A stretch of 64,000 nucleotides of DNA from Ampelocalamus luodianensis (taxonomy: Eukaryota; Streptophyta; Magnoliopsida; Poales; Poaceae). The position numbers and the translations under genes are program-made. Positions 13,179 to 23,817 of this stretch are shown here, piece by piece (within the stretch, counting starts at the first letter, position 1; every line of letters begins with the position of its first letter). The notes beneath the pieces are model-generated. The model made no database searches. It was not told the origin of the DNA and saw nothing but the letters and a program-made list of their open reading frames with translations. Location of the stretch: contig CM070624.1 of the NCBI GenBank assembly GCA_036346255.1, forward strand, positions 15,222,626-15,286,625, read 5' to 3'.

Positions 13179-16100
13179 TGTGAGGACCCCAATTTATTTG
13201 GCTTGTAATGCTTAACCAACCACCTGGTCCTAGCATCACAAATCAAATAAACTGATCCTCGAGATATGTATACTTCGAGCGATGCACACCCGGTACAAAA
13301 TTAGACATCAACTCCATTCCAAACATAGAGTCCAAACATCACACTACAAACGGAAGATAAACAAATAGTAGAGATATTACAGACAATGGCCGACTGACCA
13401 CAAGATACACAAATAACAACAGAAAGACAGCGGAAGCAAAAAGTGCGAAGATGGCTATAAACAAAGCCAATCGGTGTGCCTTCAACCCACAAGGCATCCG
13501 ACCGGACCGCCAAGCCTAGTCGTCACCCACGGCGACAAAGACACCCGTATGGATAGAAACCCATACGCTTACATGGTAAAGCCGAAAAGACAACTACCCT
13601 CGGGATAAAGCTTTTACGACAACTACCATGCTCCCACCTCCATCCCTCCTGCGACCTCCTGCGACCCGGGACCAATACACGCCAAAGTACTAGGTCAAGA
13701 GAGGTCCCATACCCTCTAGTGTGGTTAGCACGCCGAAATGCCTGGATAACAGAAACTCACAAGATGTTCGGTCCTTAATTGACCCGGGCACCTTTCCAGT
13801 CACACCCAATAGATCACACCAGTCTTACCATTGTGCCCAAGTCTAAATCATTTTTGTTTTCATTTTTAATTTTGCAATTAAACATAGCGAAATCTTTGAA
13901 ACATAAAGTTATAGAAAATTTTGTGTGATCAAGGTTACCGACTAAAGTCGATAACCGCCAGATTCTACTGATTAGCTAAGCATGTCTAAGCAAGTTGACC
14001 CGGATCTACTAAGTGACAAGAGATCATCCAGCGACCTCTAATCACAGCAAATAACCTAGGCTCAGGTAGTAGAGATCAATATTTTGACTACAGGATATGC
14101 ATCTACGGATTTAACTAATCAACTTAACACAAATTAAGCGATGCATACATATAGTTGAAACAAAATATTAGACTTTAAAATACTGGGATAAACATGATCA
14201 AACTGCTTGCCTGGCTGCTGTTGCTCAATATGTTGCGGAGGATCGTTCTCGGGTTGCGCAAATATCGAATCCTAACGATTGAACAAAGCAAATGAATAAG
14301 AACGAATAACACCGAGACTCCAACATACCACAACAACAAAACATGCCAAAACTCACACAGAGAGCCTAAGCATGATATAACAAAATTTTAGAAGCAGGAA
14401 CAATTCCTTTAAGTTATTATGAATTTCCCAAGAATTTTCTAAACTAAATACACATCAAAACACTAGTTAATTACTAAACCAATTTTCATGAACAGAAACA
14501 GGTGTAAAACTTAACCTAATAGTTAGTATACTGAAAATGAAATGTTCTGAATTGGGTTCATTGATTTTGGACAATTATTAAAAGAGATATGCATTTTCTA
14601 GTTTGGAGATTACATTCTAAAACATTTAAATTAATTAACAGATTTTTGATGCAGGGACAAGGTTGACACTAATTTTAGCAAATAGTACATTCAAAATGAA
14701 AATTAATAAAGACTGGTTTCATGCAATTTGGATAAAAATTGAATTAGTTATGCATTTACAAGTTTAATTGAATTATGACTCAACGAAAACATAAACCGAA
14801 ATACTAAATCATTTCCGAAATCTATAATGCACTCAACCCATTTCGCACCACGACCAGGCTAGCCCTCGCCATCGACACGAGCGGGCGTAAAAATGTTGAC
14901 GAGCACAAATGCCGCGAAGTGGCGTCGGCGTATTCTAAGAATCGTCTTCGGCTTAACAACGTAATCCTAATACATATGCCCGGCAAAAATACACTTCTCA
15001 ATAGAGAAAACGATTTGAAACCTCGCAATCCTTAATCGACATTATGGACCCACATGGCAGTGACTCAGAGTGCAACGAAACAGATGGATAAAAAGATTTC
15101 CTAGACGCGATTAACAGAGAGGGCCCACAAGTCAGTGACTCAGCTAAAACAGGGGTTAGCGCTAAATTAATTACCACCGGTGGTTTCACGGTGCGCGAGG
15201 ATTCGCGCGCGTGCGGCGGACCGACACGCGACCTAGTGGGTTTCAAGACGAGCGGCGATACCTTGAGGCCCGCAAGGACTTCGCGAACTTCGGTGGCGGT
15301 GTTGCGGATCCCGATGGTTGCCGAGATGAGCTCGCGACGGCGGAGGCGGAGAAGAAGGTGCGGTGCGCGCGGAGATGGCGCTTCTGACGCGGCGAAGCTT
15401 CGGAAGGAGCTCCTCGAGATCGCGGAGACACCGAGAACGATAAGCCCACGATCTTGATGATGGAGGAGGGCGGTGGCGCCGGAATTGACACGGCGCTTTA
15501 CCGAGCTTGGAGAAGAAAGCGTCGCGGCCTCGGTGAAGCACCAAAGAGTGAAACAAGGTCACGATTAGACTCGGTGGTCGATTGCGCTCCTAAGGACCAA
15601 AAGCGAAACTAGAAACTCACGAGCGCAGATGAGCTCGCGGGGCCGAGATCACCGGAGGCGAGGCACGAACACGCCCGGCGATACATCGACACCGAGGGCT
15701 CGGGATGGGCAAAATGGAGGCGGCGAGGCAAGAGGAACACGACGGCGGGGTCGCTGTTGCTCGAGCAGCGGTGAGGTGGTGGTGCCGCCTCGGGTTTTCT
15801 CGGCCAAAGCTAAAAGATGGACGAGAAGTCGCGAGAATGAATGCGAGGAAGAATGGATGACCACGGGGTAGATGGACTCTGGCGATCCTCGGAGGAACAC
15901 GCGTCCACGACGTGGCGGCAGACGAGCGTCGTGGCACACATGCACGAAGCGGCCGTGAGCTCGGTGAGACGCGAGAAGACGAGGACGAAGGCGGCGGTGG
16001 GGCCCACATGTCGGCGAGCAAGCTAAAGCGCGCGAATCGAGTCCGGTGCGGCGCGAGCAGTGGTTAGACTCGATCAAGAATGCATCGGCCGTTGGATCTA

Positions 16101-16786
16101 GAACGGACGGTCGAGATTGATGTATGCATTCGGACAGGTCGGTTGCATACGCACACGTGGACCGTTCGATCCGCATCGGACGGCTGACAGCCATCGAGCG
16201 CGCGCGGTGCAACTAGTTGGTTCGACCGAGCCAAGTGGTGCGGGTCGGACTTGAGCCTGAGTTGGGTCCGAGCCCGAGGAACAGTGATTTTAGTTTTTGA
16301 TTTGAAAGACAGGGGAGGTTTGGGGAATTTTTAGAGGTAGCTCCTGAGCTCCAAAAATTCTGAAATTTTTATGATAGCTACTTTGGGAAGATAACAACAT
16401 CTCATAAATTTTCCAGAACTTTTTATGCACTGCATTGTTCTGGAGAAAATTCACAAGCTGCTGACCTAGGGTTTGACCAGATTTCTAAACTGGTTTGACT
16501 TGGCCATTTGAAATAGCAAACAAAATCTAAAAATTGTGAAATAATTCAAGGAGGTAAACAGGATGATCAAGATTACAGGAAAAATACTCCTAGGGGATGA
16601 TCACAATTTTGAAGACTAAGAATTTGCTGACAACAATTTCCAATCACAAGAATTAACTTCTAGAAAATTGGAAATTGCTAGGGAAAATTTGGAAAACTTC
16701 CAAATGATTTGAAGAGACAACAAAAGTTTTTATTTCTCCTCAAAATTTTACATTTGAAATACAAACCCTAAGTTAGGGCTGTTACA
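13179..16786 (-). repeat. 5' LTR of the gypsy element (3608 bp)
   Basis: It matches 4242-8417 throughout but lacks about 570 bp after roughly position 13531. The AT-rich halves are almost identical between the LTRs, whereas the GC-rich segment (about 14860-16250) differs by many 1- to 5-base indels. Confidence 0.93.
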
Positions 16787-17262
16787 TTCTCATGCCATTT
16801 CTTAGGTGCTTGCTTAAGACCATACAAAGATTTCAGTAACTTGCAAACCTTGCCCTCTTGATCGGTTACTACAAAATCATCAGGTTGTTCCATGTAGATT
16901 TCGTCATCTAACTCTCCATTGAGGAAAGTTGTCTTAACATCCATTTGATGGACAATAAGACCATGTGAGGCAGCCAAGGATAGTAGTACCTGTATAGTGG
17001 CCAATCTAGCAACGAGTGAGTAAGTACCAAAGAAATCTTCTCCTTCTTTTTGAGTATAGCCATTGGCCACAAGTCTTGCCTTATACTTTTCAATAGTACC
17101 ATCAGGCCTAAACTTTTTCTTGAACACCCACTTACATCCAACTGGCTTGCAGCCATATGGACGATCAGTGATTTCCCAAGTCCCATTAGCGAGAATAGAA
17201 TCCATTTCGCTACGGACCGCTTCCTTCCAGTATTCTGCATCAGGAGATGCATATGCCTCTCA
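16787..17262 (-). pseudogene. Copia reverse transcriptase, N-terminal half
   Basis: The minus-strand frame begins with the NGTWEITDRP and CKWVFKKKF blocks, continues through KARLVANGYTQKEGEDFFGT and the VKTTFLNGELDDEIYMEQPD block (usually DVKTAFLNG), and ends at KKWHE where the gypsy element interrupts it. A TGA at 17260-17262 separates it from the integrase frame upstream. The remainder of RT is at 3234-4241. Confidence 0.92.
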
Positions 17263-18504
17263 AATGGAGTTGGGAACATCATCCACAAGGTACACAGTGA
17301 AATCATCTCCAAAAGATTTTTCAATCCTTTGTCTTTTGCTCTTTCTAGGAACAACACTCTCATCCTTCTCAAGGATTTGTTCGTGTGTGTGTTCGGAATG
17401 TTCAGTGGGAATTATGGATTCAGGAGTTAACTCGTTCGCTTGACTAATAGAGTTATGCATATCCTTCATGGGGAATATATTTTCAAAAAATATAGCATCT
17501 CGAGACTCCATTATTGTATCGACATGTATGTCTGATACCTCAGATTTAACTATTAAAAACCTATAGGCAATATTGCAATGAGCATATCCTAGAAAGACAC
17601 AATCCACAGTTTTCGGTCCAAGTTTGCCCTTTTTAGTTATCGGTACGTTGACTTTAGCCAAGCACCCCCAAGTGCGCAAGTAGGATAGTGATGGTTTTCT
17701 CCCTTTCCATCCTTCATATGGAGTAATCTCACTACTCTTAGTGGGAACTCTATTCAGGACATGAGTCGAGGTTAGTACAGCCTCCCCCCACCATGCTTTA
17801 GATAAACCCGCGGTGTCTAACATGGCATTAACCAAGTCACTCAACGTGCGGTTCTTTCTTTCAGCAACCCCATTGGATTGAGGTGAATAGGGAGATGTCC
17901 TCTCATGGATAATTCTGTGCTCAACACAGAATTGGGAGAACTCATTTGAGAAATACTCTCCACCACGATCCGACCGAAGTCTTTTGATTTTTCTTTCTAG
18001 TTGATTCTCAACTTATGCCTTATAAGTTTTAAAGTAGTCTAGAGCCTCATCTTTTATTTTCAACAGATACACATAACAATATCTAGAAGCATCATCAATT
18101 AGAGTCATGAAATATCTTTTCCCTCCTTTCGTCAACACACCATTCATTTCACAGAGATCTGAATGTATGAATTCTAAAGGTGCCAAATTTCTTTCCTCCG
18201 CAACTTTATGAGGTTTGCGAGGTTGCTTTGCTTGCACACAAGTTTGGCATTTCGAACCTTTGACTATAGAGAGTTTCAGAATTAAATTTAGACTGGACAG
18301 CCGAGACATACAACCAAAATTTATGTGACACAAACGTGAGTGCCAAACGTTGGCCTCATCCCCATTATTTGGATCACAAATATAGTTCACAACCTTATTA
18401 CAGAAATCTGAAAGGAAAAAACGGAACAAGCCTCCGCAATCATAGCCTTTTCCAATAAAGAGTCCAAATTTAGAAATGACTACTTTATTTGACTCAAACA
18501 CCAA
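17260..18504 (-). pseudogene. Copia pre-integrase and integrase
   Basis: The gag-pre-integrase zinc-binding block (VWHSRLCHINFGCM ... KCQTCVQAK) is followed by the integrase core with FIHSDLCEM and MTLIDDASRY. An in-frame TAA at 18013-18015 interrupts the core; downstream the same frame carries the RSDRGGEY and PYSPQSNGVAERKN blocks, then VLNRVPTKS and TPYEGWKGRKP. The C-terminal extension ends at a TGA (17260-17262). All catalytic blocks are recognisable, but the nonsense codon makes it defective. Confidence 0.92.
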
Positions 18505-18547
18505 CTTATACCCATCTCTACACAGAAGGGAGCCGTTGACGAGATTC

Positions 18548-19644
18548 TTATTTATTGAGGGACATCTTTGCGTTCTTCAATTGCACGATCTTTCCCGAAG
18601 TAAACTTTAGATCTACCGTACCAACACCAAGAACAGGTGCATGCAAACCGTTTCCCATCAACACGGAGGAAACCCGAGCGACCTGATAAGAAGAAAACAA
18701 GGACACATCAGCACATACGTGAATATTAGCCCCTGTGTCAATCCACCAGTCGGTGGAATGACATACCGAAAGAACAGTAGGTAAATTACCATACCCAGAT
18801 GTCCCTGCTCCAGTATTGCCAATGGTCACATTCACAGACTTAGTCTGTCTATGCTCATTCTTTATGCCTTTACGGTCATGACATTTGTTGGCCCAGTGAC
18901 CGCCCTTACCGCACACATAGCAGGCACCTTTTTCCTTGTTTGGTTTCTGGTTCTTCTTAAAGTTGGTTGTCTGTACAACCTTGGTCTTTCCCTTGAACTT
19001 TCCGTTACCATGGTGTTGTACGACATTAGCGATGGACTGTCCTTCGTCCACCTTAGAATGCACATCCTTCGCCCGAGCTTTCTCTTCAACATCAAGGGAC
19101 GCAATCAGATCCTCAACGGAAATATTTTTTCTCTTCTTGTGTTTCAGAGATGTGACAAAATTCCTCCATGAAGAGGGTAGTTTGGCAATGATGCCGCCAG
19201 CCACAAATTTATCGGGTAATGTGCATTTGAGGTGGTCGAGTTCCCTCGTGATGAATTGTATTTCATGAGCCTGCTCAACTACAGGACGGTTTTCAACCAT
19301 CTTGTAGTCATGATATTGCTCAATGGTATACAACTCACTGCCAGCATCCGAGGAAGCGAACTTATGTTCGAGTGTCTCCCACAGCTCCTTTGCGTCTGTC
19401 ATGTGCATGTATACATCGCACAGACAATCGAAAGAACGCTAAGAACGCATCCCACAAATATTGTGGTAGCTGCTTTAAACTCCTTTTCCTGTTCGGGAGT
19501 GAATTCTCCCTCAGGTCTCCCGGAGGCAACCCAAAATACGTTCAGAGCCGTGAGCCACAGAGTGACTCTTGTCTGCCATCTTTTGAAGTTCACTCCACTG
19601 AACTTCTCTGGTTTCATTGCCTCGGCAAAACCAGCCATTTTCAT
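18548..19644 (-). pseudogene. Copia gag
   Basis: The frame starts at MKMAGFAEAMKPEKF near 19644 and carries the copia gag block FSGVNFKRWQTRVTLWLTAL. A frameshift near 19400-19430 moves it into the frame of 18548-19408, which holds LDHLKCTLPDKFVAGGIIAK and SLKHKKRKNISVEDLIASL, then a CCHC knuckle CYVCGKGGHWANKC and a DTGAN protease triplet (WWIDTGANIH). A second frameshift near 18550-18565 disconnects it from integrase. The start codon lies only about 40 bases from the LTR. Confidence 0.9.
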
Positions 19645-19683
19645 CACAAAGTGCCTATCAAGTTCACAATCAGGTTTTTGAAT

Positions 19684-20364
19684 TGTTAGAAATGTGTGCA
19701 CTTTTGTGATTATTATAATTCCTAAAGTAATAATTGAGTCAACAATAGCATATATACTAGGCATATTTGAAACTATGAATAGTAAAATGATCATCAACTC
19801 AAATATATTTATCTCATATACATGTACTAACAAGTCAAATCCTAGAACAAATATGCTACTAATAGTAGTAGACAACAACATTATCATATAAATAATTTCT
19901 AGAAAGACAAAGTCTAGTCAAAAGAAATATTATCACTGCCACTTACAGAAGATCACTCCAAAGAAGGTCGCAGTAGAGTCTGATCCGAAGAAGACGACTC
20001 GCAGAGAAGGAAGCGATGGCGATCGCGAACACTTCCCAAAAACCTGATTCGCCCCAACCCGTGCAGGATCGCAAGGACGCCGGCTTCGGAGACACTGCTC
20101 TCCCCACGTCGGTGCACGCCGAGGAAGGGATGGAGTAGCCGAGTAGCACAGCAATAAGGAATTGGACAACAGTGCAAAACCGAGTCCGGCTATTATGAAA
20201 GCTTAACTCTATTTTGCATTCTGTCTTGCCACATCTGAGGGGAGAGGACTCCTTTATATAGAGTCAGCGCGAGCCTCCCTAGACTAGCAATATGGTACAA
20301 AACTCCACCATGCATGAGTGAGCCTTTGGGATTTTGGTTTATGGGCTAAGCCCAACTTCCAACA
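19684..20364 (-). repeat. 5' LTR of the copia element
   Basis: This 681-bp LTR is the partner of 1946-2634. It lies upstream of gag on the minus strand. No TGGTATCAGAGC-type primer-binding site follows it. Confidence 0.92.
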
Positions 20365-22142
20365 GTAGTCAAGCAAGTCAGGTACGTTGCTTAATGCTTT
20401 GAAGTTTGAGCTGTGAGCTTGAAAGTCTGTAAGTGAGTTGCTTTCTGTTAGAGAAGTGTTACTTCTGTATGTTGGTTGGACTTTGGAGACTTGGAGAGAC
20501 AGAGAGTTGCCGAGTTGTTATTCGGGAGTAGTTACAGAGTACTGAGTAGTGGACTAGTGGTTGTGGTTGCTTTTCGGTTACTTCTTTCTGTACGTTATAA
20601 TGTTAATTGTGAATACAAATTTAACGGTGGACAAATTTAGAATATATGGATTGGATTTATGATGTTATGAAATTATTATACAAATTATAGAATTATAAGT
20701 GTGAAATATGCATCCTCATCATCCAATTTCTAGCTCTGCTACTGGCTGTGCATAAGGAGCATCATAGTATAACCATCATGAAGTTGCGCAGCCTCCAGCT
20801 GGGCGCGCACAGCCGACACTACCGCGCTCGGCGAGGGGTTCTGCGCGCTCGGCGAGGGGTGCCGGCCAAGCTGGCGGACCGCGCCTCAAGGCTGCAGGTC
20901 TTCACAGCGTGCGTCTCACGATGGAGAACACGACGTTGTCGTCGCTGGTGCGTTCCTCAAGGCGACGTTGTTCTACGAACTGCGGGTAAAAAAAAGGGGT
21001 AATGCTGACTCGTATTTATAAATATCATTACAGAGGGTTATTAAGATAATTAATCTGATATGTATCTGAATCAGACTCTTATGATATGTAGGTTCTTAAG
21101 CAGCTCTCAGAAGCTACCCGATCAAGATAAGTTTGATGATATGTATCTGAATGGATAAATGCGATGCTACTTATCCGATTGGACAATGTGACGATATGTA
21201 TCTGAATCAGCACTCTGTTATCATCTGCTTGCGGGTAGCTTTTGGAATTTCATATGTAGATCACTGTTGCATGAGACACGCCTCCTGATATGTTTCGTCA
21301 CCCCTGGCATATAATAAAAGGGGTATATAAGCAGAATAAGTGTTCAACAAGTAGTAGTTCGGTATAATTTCCAACTGTGAAGCAACAGAGAGAGAACTAT
21401 AGCTTTCAGTTTTCACTAAAATGTAACAAAGAGAACAATATTGTTCTAGTCAAGTCAACTAAGAGTACCCTGCCCATCATGAAACAAAACATAACTTGCT
21501 CAGTAGGTAAAAGGGATCTACTCAGCTAGGAATAATATCAGCAACTAAATAAATTTCAACTGATTTAAGAATGGAGAGAAGTTTCTGATAATACCAGCTG
21601 TCTTAAAAGTTTTACACCCGCTGTCTTACAAGTTATTACTTTAAAGAGGTGTGTCAATATGACCGATCTCATCTACACCATGTGTTAGATGGCAAATATG
21701 ATAATCCCAAAGTATATGACTAGATTGACTTAAGGAATTGCATGAGTGTATACCTTCTGATAATAAAAAATGAAGTTCAATACTAAGTGTTAGGAAAGCC
21801 CATTTAGTGTCTGTATATGATCTCAACAGTTAATGTTTTTAATCAAGTGGCACGCATACGATGCGTGTACATCGGCACATGACACTTCTGCCTGATGTAA
21901 AAACTATCAATTCTTATCTCCAAAAGTGATACATAAAAAAAAAGTGATTTGCAATTACCCAGATTTCCTCAATCCTCATCATGCATACCTTGCACACTGC
22001 CGTTAGTTGACAAACGTGCTTCCTGTACCTACAAGGAAACTAGCCCCTGGACCCCTTGCTGATCCAAGCCACCTTGTAAATTGCGGGAAGCTAGCATTGG
22101 TAGGTCTTTTCCCACAGTATGCCCTGCGCTTGCGCCCACTCT
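20365..22142. other. Intergenic region upstream of the NLR pair
   Basis: No gene is recognised. Positions 20825-20865 hold a short GC-rich tandem duplication. Between 21055 and 21242 the word GATATGTATCTGAAT occurs three times, and AGAAGCTACCCG (near 21109) has an inverted partner CGGGTAGCTTTT (near 21231), so a small decayed repeat element is possible. Confidence 0.45.
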
Positions 22143-22149
22143 TATATAG
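22143..22149 (+). promoter_or_regulatory. Probable TATA box of NLR1
   Basis: TATATAG lies about 130 bases upstream of the ATG at 22275 on the coding strand and is the only good TATA match nearby. Confidence 0.45.
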
Positions 22150-22274
22150 TAAGTATCTAAACAGAATTGAAGATGAAGACTGAAAGAAGTGCTGGAGGGA
22201 AGTTGTGGAAGTATTAGTTTTAGACAATGTTGCATACCTCTCCGTTCTCTCCTTGCTTGAACTACTGAGCTCAT

Positions 22275-22922
22275 ATGGTTCCTTGCACAACTTCCATGGC
22301 TGATCCTAGTATGATCTGTGCAGCTCTGCAGCCTGTGTGTGGCTTTATCAATGACACAGGGGCGCCTGCAGCTACTGCGAGACGTCTCTCGTCTTTTGTT
22401 TGCATCCGGCGCAACCGGAGAGCCCTTGCAAAAGCCATAGAGGACCTGCAAGCTGTTGAGAAGGTGGTTCGAGGACAAGTTAACTTCGAGACCAACCAGC
22501 TCAACGAGTGTGATCCTCGAGTCAATTTGTGGCTGCGAAGGGTCGATGAATTCCTAGTTGATGCCATCGACCAAGAGTGTGATCAATTGATGCAATCCTC
22601 TTGCTTCTGTGGTTCTGCTCTAAGCCTTGGAAAACGGTATCATCTTGGCAAGCGTGTTATCGAGATGCTGGAGGATCTTGGTAAGCTAATCGAGGAAGGG
22701 AATCAATTTAAAACATTTGCATACAAGCCTTTGCCAGAATTAGTCGAGGAGCGACCACGGACACAAACCTTTGGCATCCATCCGGTGCTGAATGATCTTC
22801 GGAAACTTTTTGACAGCAGCAACGTGAGCATCATTGGAGTCTGGGGCCCAGGAGGTGTTGGAAAGACAACACTCCTCAACACCTTCAATAACGAGCTCAA
22901 GGCATGGGGCAGGGATTACCAA
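22275..22922 (+). CDS. NLR1 exon 1: RPS2/RPS5-like coiled coil and P-loop
   Basis: The exon encodes 216 residues of an intracellular NLR immune receptor. Residues 1-170 form an N-terminal helical region with RRALAKAIEDLQAVEKVV and NLWLRRVDEF, similar in type to the RPS2/RPS5 coiled coil (no EDVID motif visible). The P-loop GPGGVGKTT lies near residue 192-200. The exon ends after DYQ with a GTATGT donor, phase 0. Two starts are possible: ATG 22275, or ATG 22296 (MADPSM), which matches the MADAIS start of the neighbouring paralogue and is preferred. Neighbour NLR2 lies head-to-tail downstream. No TIR domain is present. Confidence 0.9.
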
Positions 22923-23817
22923 GTATGTATGAACAATAGCCCTATTGGCTATTATATATGTATGAACCTTTAGATAAACGTTCTTATCTGCTTTTAAGTT
23001 CTGAGAGAAACTTGAATTGAATATAATAACAGAACTCCATTAACTTATTTGAGTGTTCTTTATAATAGATTTGAGTTAATACAATACAACACTTCCATTA
23101 AATATCAATACATATTTTTCTACATGTTCTTTCAATATTCAGAACTTCTGATATGAATGTGCAAAGTAAGCTGTTCGTCCTAAAGTGTTGGAAAATGCGA
23201 TATGAATATGTGTTTGGTTAAAAATTCTCTGGTTTACTTCAGAAGAGAAGGTGGTTCTGATCCTTTGTCTAAACTAACATTTCAATAGATATCCGAAGAA
23301 AATTTTCTCTGTAGTTTAAAAAGTCTTCTATAAACTCAATATGGCAATTCTAGTCTCCATAGTTTAAAATGTACAAAGATAACTATTTCTCCAGACGCGC
23401 AGACAAGTATATTTATCACCAGTTCACCACAAATATGGCAATTCTAGTCTCCATAGTTACATGTGTACATTTGAGGGAGCACTGTAATTTTTATTTTCCA
23501 TGACCAGAAAGCTTTTACATCTGTGACTCTGTCCAACAATTACAAAAAAAAGCATGTATGTGTATGCTGCATCATTTTACAACATTTTTTTTAATATCAA
23601 TATGAGCATGGCGACAGGTAGTCCACTCATCTTTTTTGAAAATTTTACAGTATAATGTTCGAAAGCTTTGCTGTCATAGAAGTACTACTTTTCTAAACTT
23701 GATTTATAATTGTTCATAAATCATAAATAAAGAATAACTACATGTAAATCCACAACTTACTATTACCACATGCAATTTATTTGGATCCTAATTTTTTTCC
23801 CATATTAACTTTGGTAG
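22923..23817 (+). other. NLR1 intron 1
   Basis: This 895-bp AT-rich intron has a GTATGT donor and a TTGGTAG acceptor, and joins codons CAA and GTG in phase 0. The position equals that of the NLR2 intron. No element was recognised inside it. Confidence 0.85.

Larger units (their letters stand above)
4242..16786 (-). mobile_element. Ty3/gypsy chromovirus (Tekay/Del-like), nested in copia RT
   Basis: The 12,545-bp element has long LTRs (4242-8417 and 13179-16786) beginning TGTGAGGACC and ending GGCTGTTACA on the plus strand. Perfect 5-bp target duplications TTCTC occur at 4237-4241 and 16787-16791. An initiator-Met primer-binding site adjoins the right LTR and a polypurine tract adjoins the left LTR, so transcription is on the minus strand. 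Internal order is gag, protease, RT, RNase H, integrase, chromodomain. The integrase-then-chromodomain order and very long LTRs fit the Tekay/Del lineage of chromoviruses. Several coding parts are frameshifted. Confidence 0.95.
1946..20364 (-). mobile_element. Ty1/copia LTR retrotransposon, split by a nested gypsy element
   Basis: The two LTRs (1946-2634 and 19684-20364) are near-identical, begin TGTTAGAAAT and end in ACA on the plus strand. Coding runs on the minus strand in copia order: gag, integrase, reverse transcriptase, RNase H. A gypsy element at 4242-16786 interrupts the RT domain, leaving about 5.9 kb of copia sequence. The flanking pentamers are GCAGT (1941-1945) and GTAGT (20365-20369), an imperfect target duplication differing by one transition. 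The reading frames carry at least two frameshifts and two nonsense codons, so the element is defective. Confidence 0.93.

Noticed and set aside
19399..19887. A 162-codon minus-strand protein with a membrane-like N-terminus
   Set aside because: The first half is translation of the copia LTR and the second half is the gag N-terminus; it is read-through of the LTR-gag junction, not a membrane protein.
22029..22567. Minus-strand frames opposite NLR1 exon 1
   Set aside because: They are shadows of the NLR1 coding frame and its 5' UTR.
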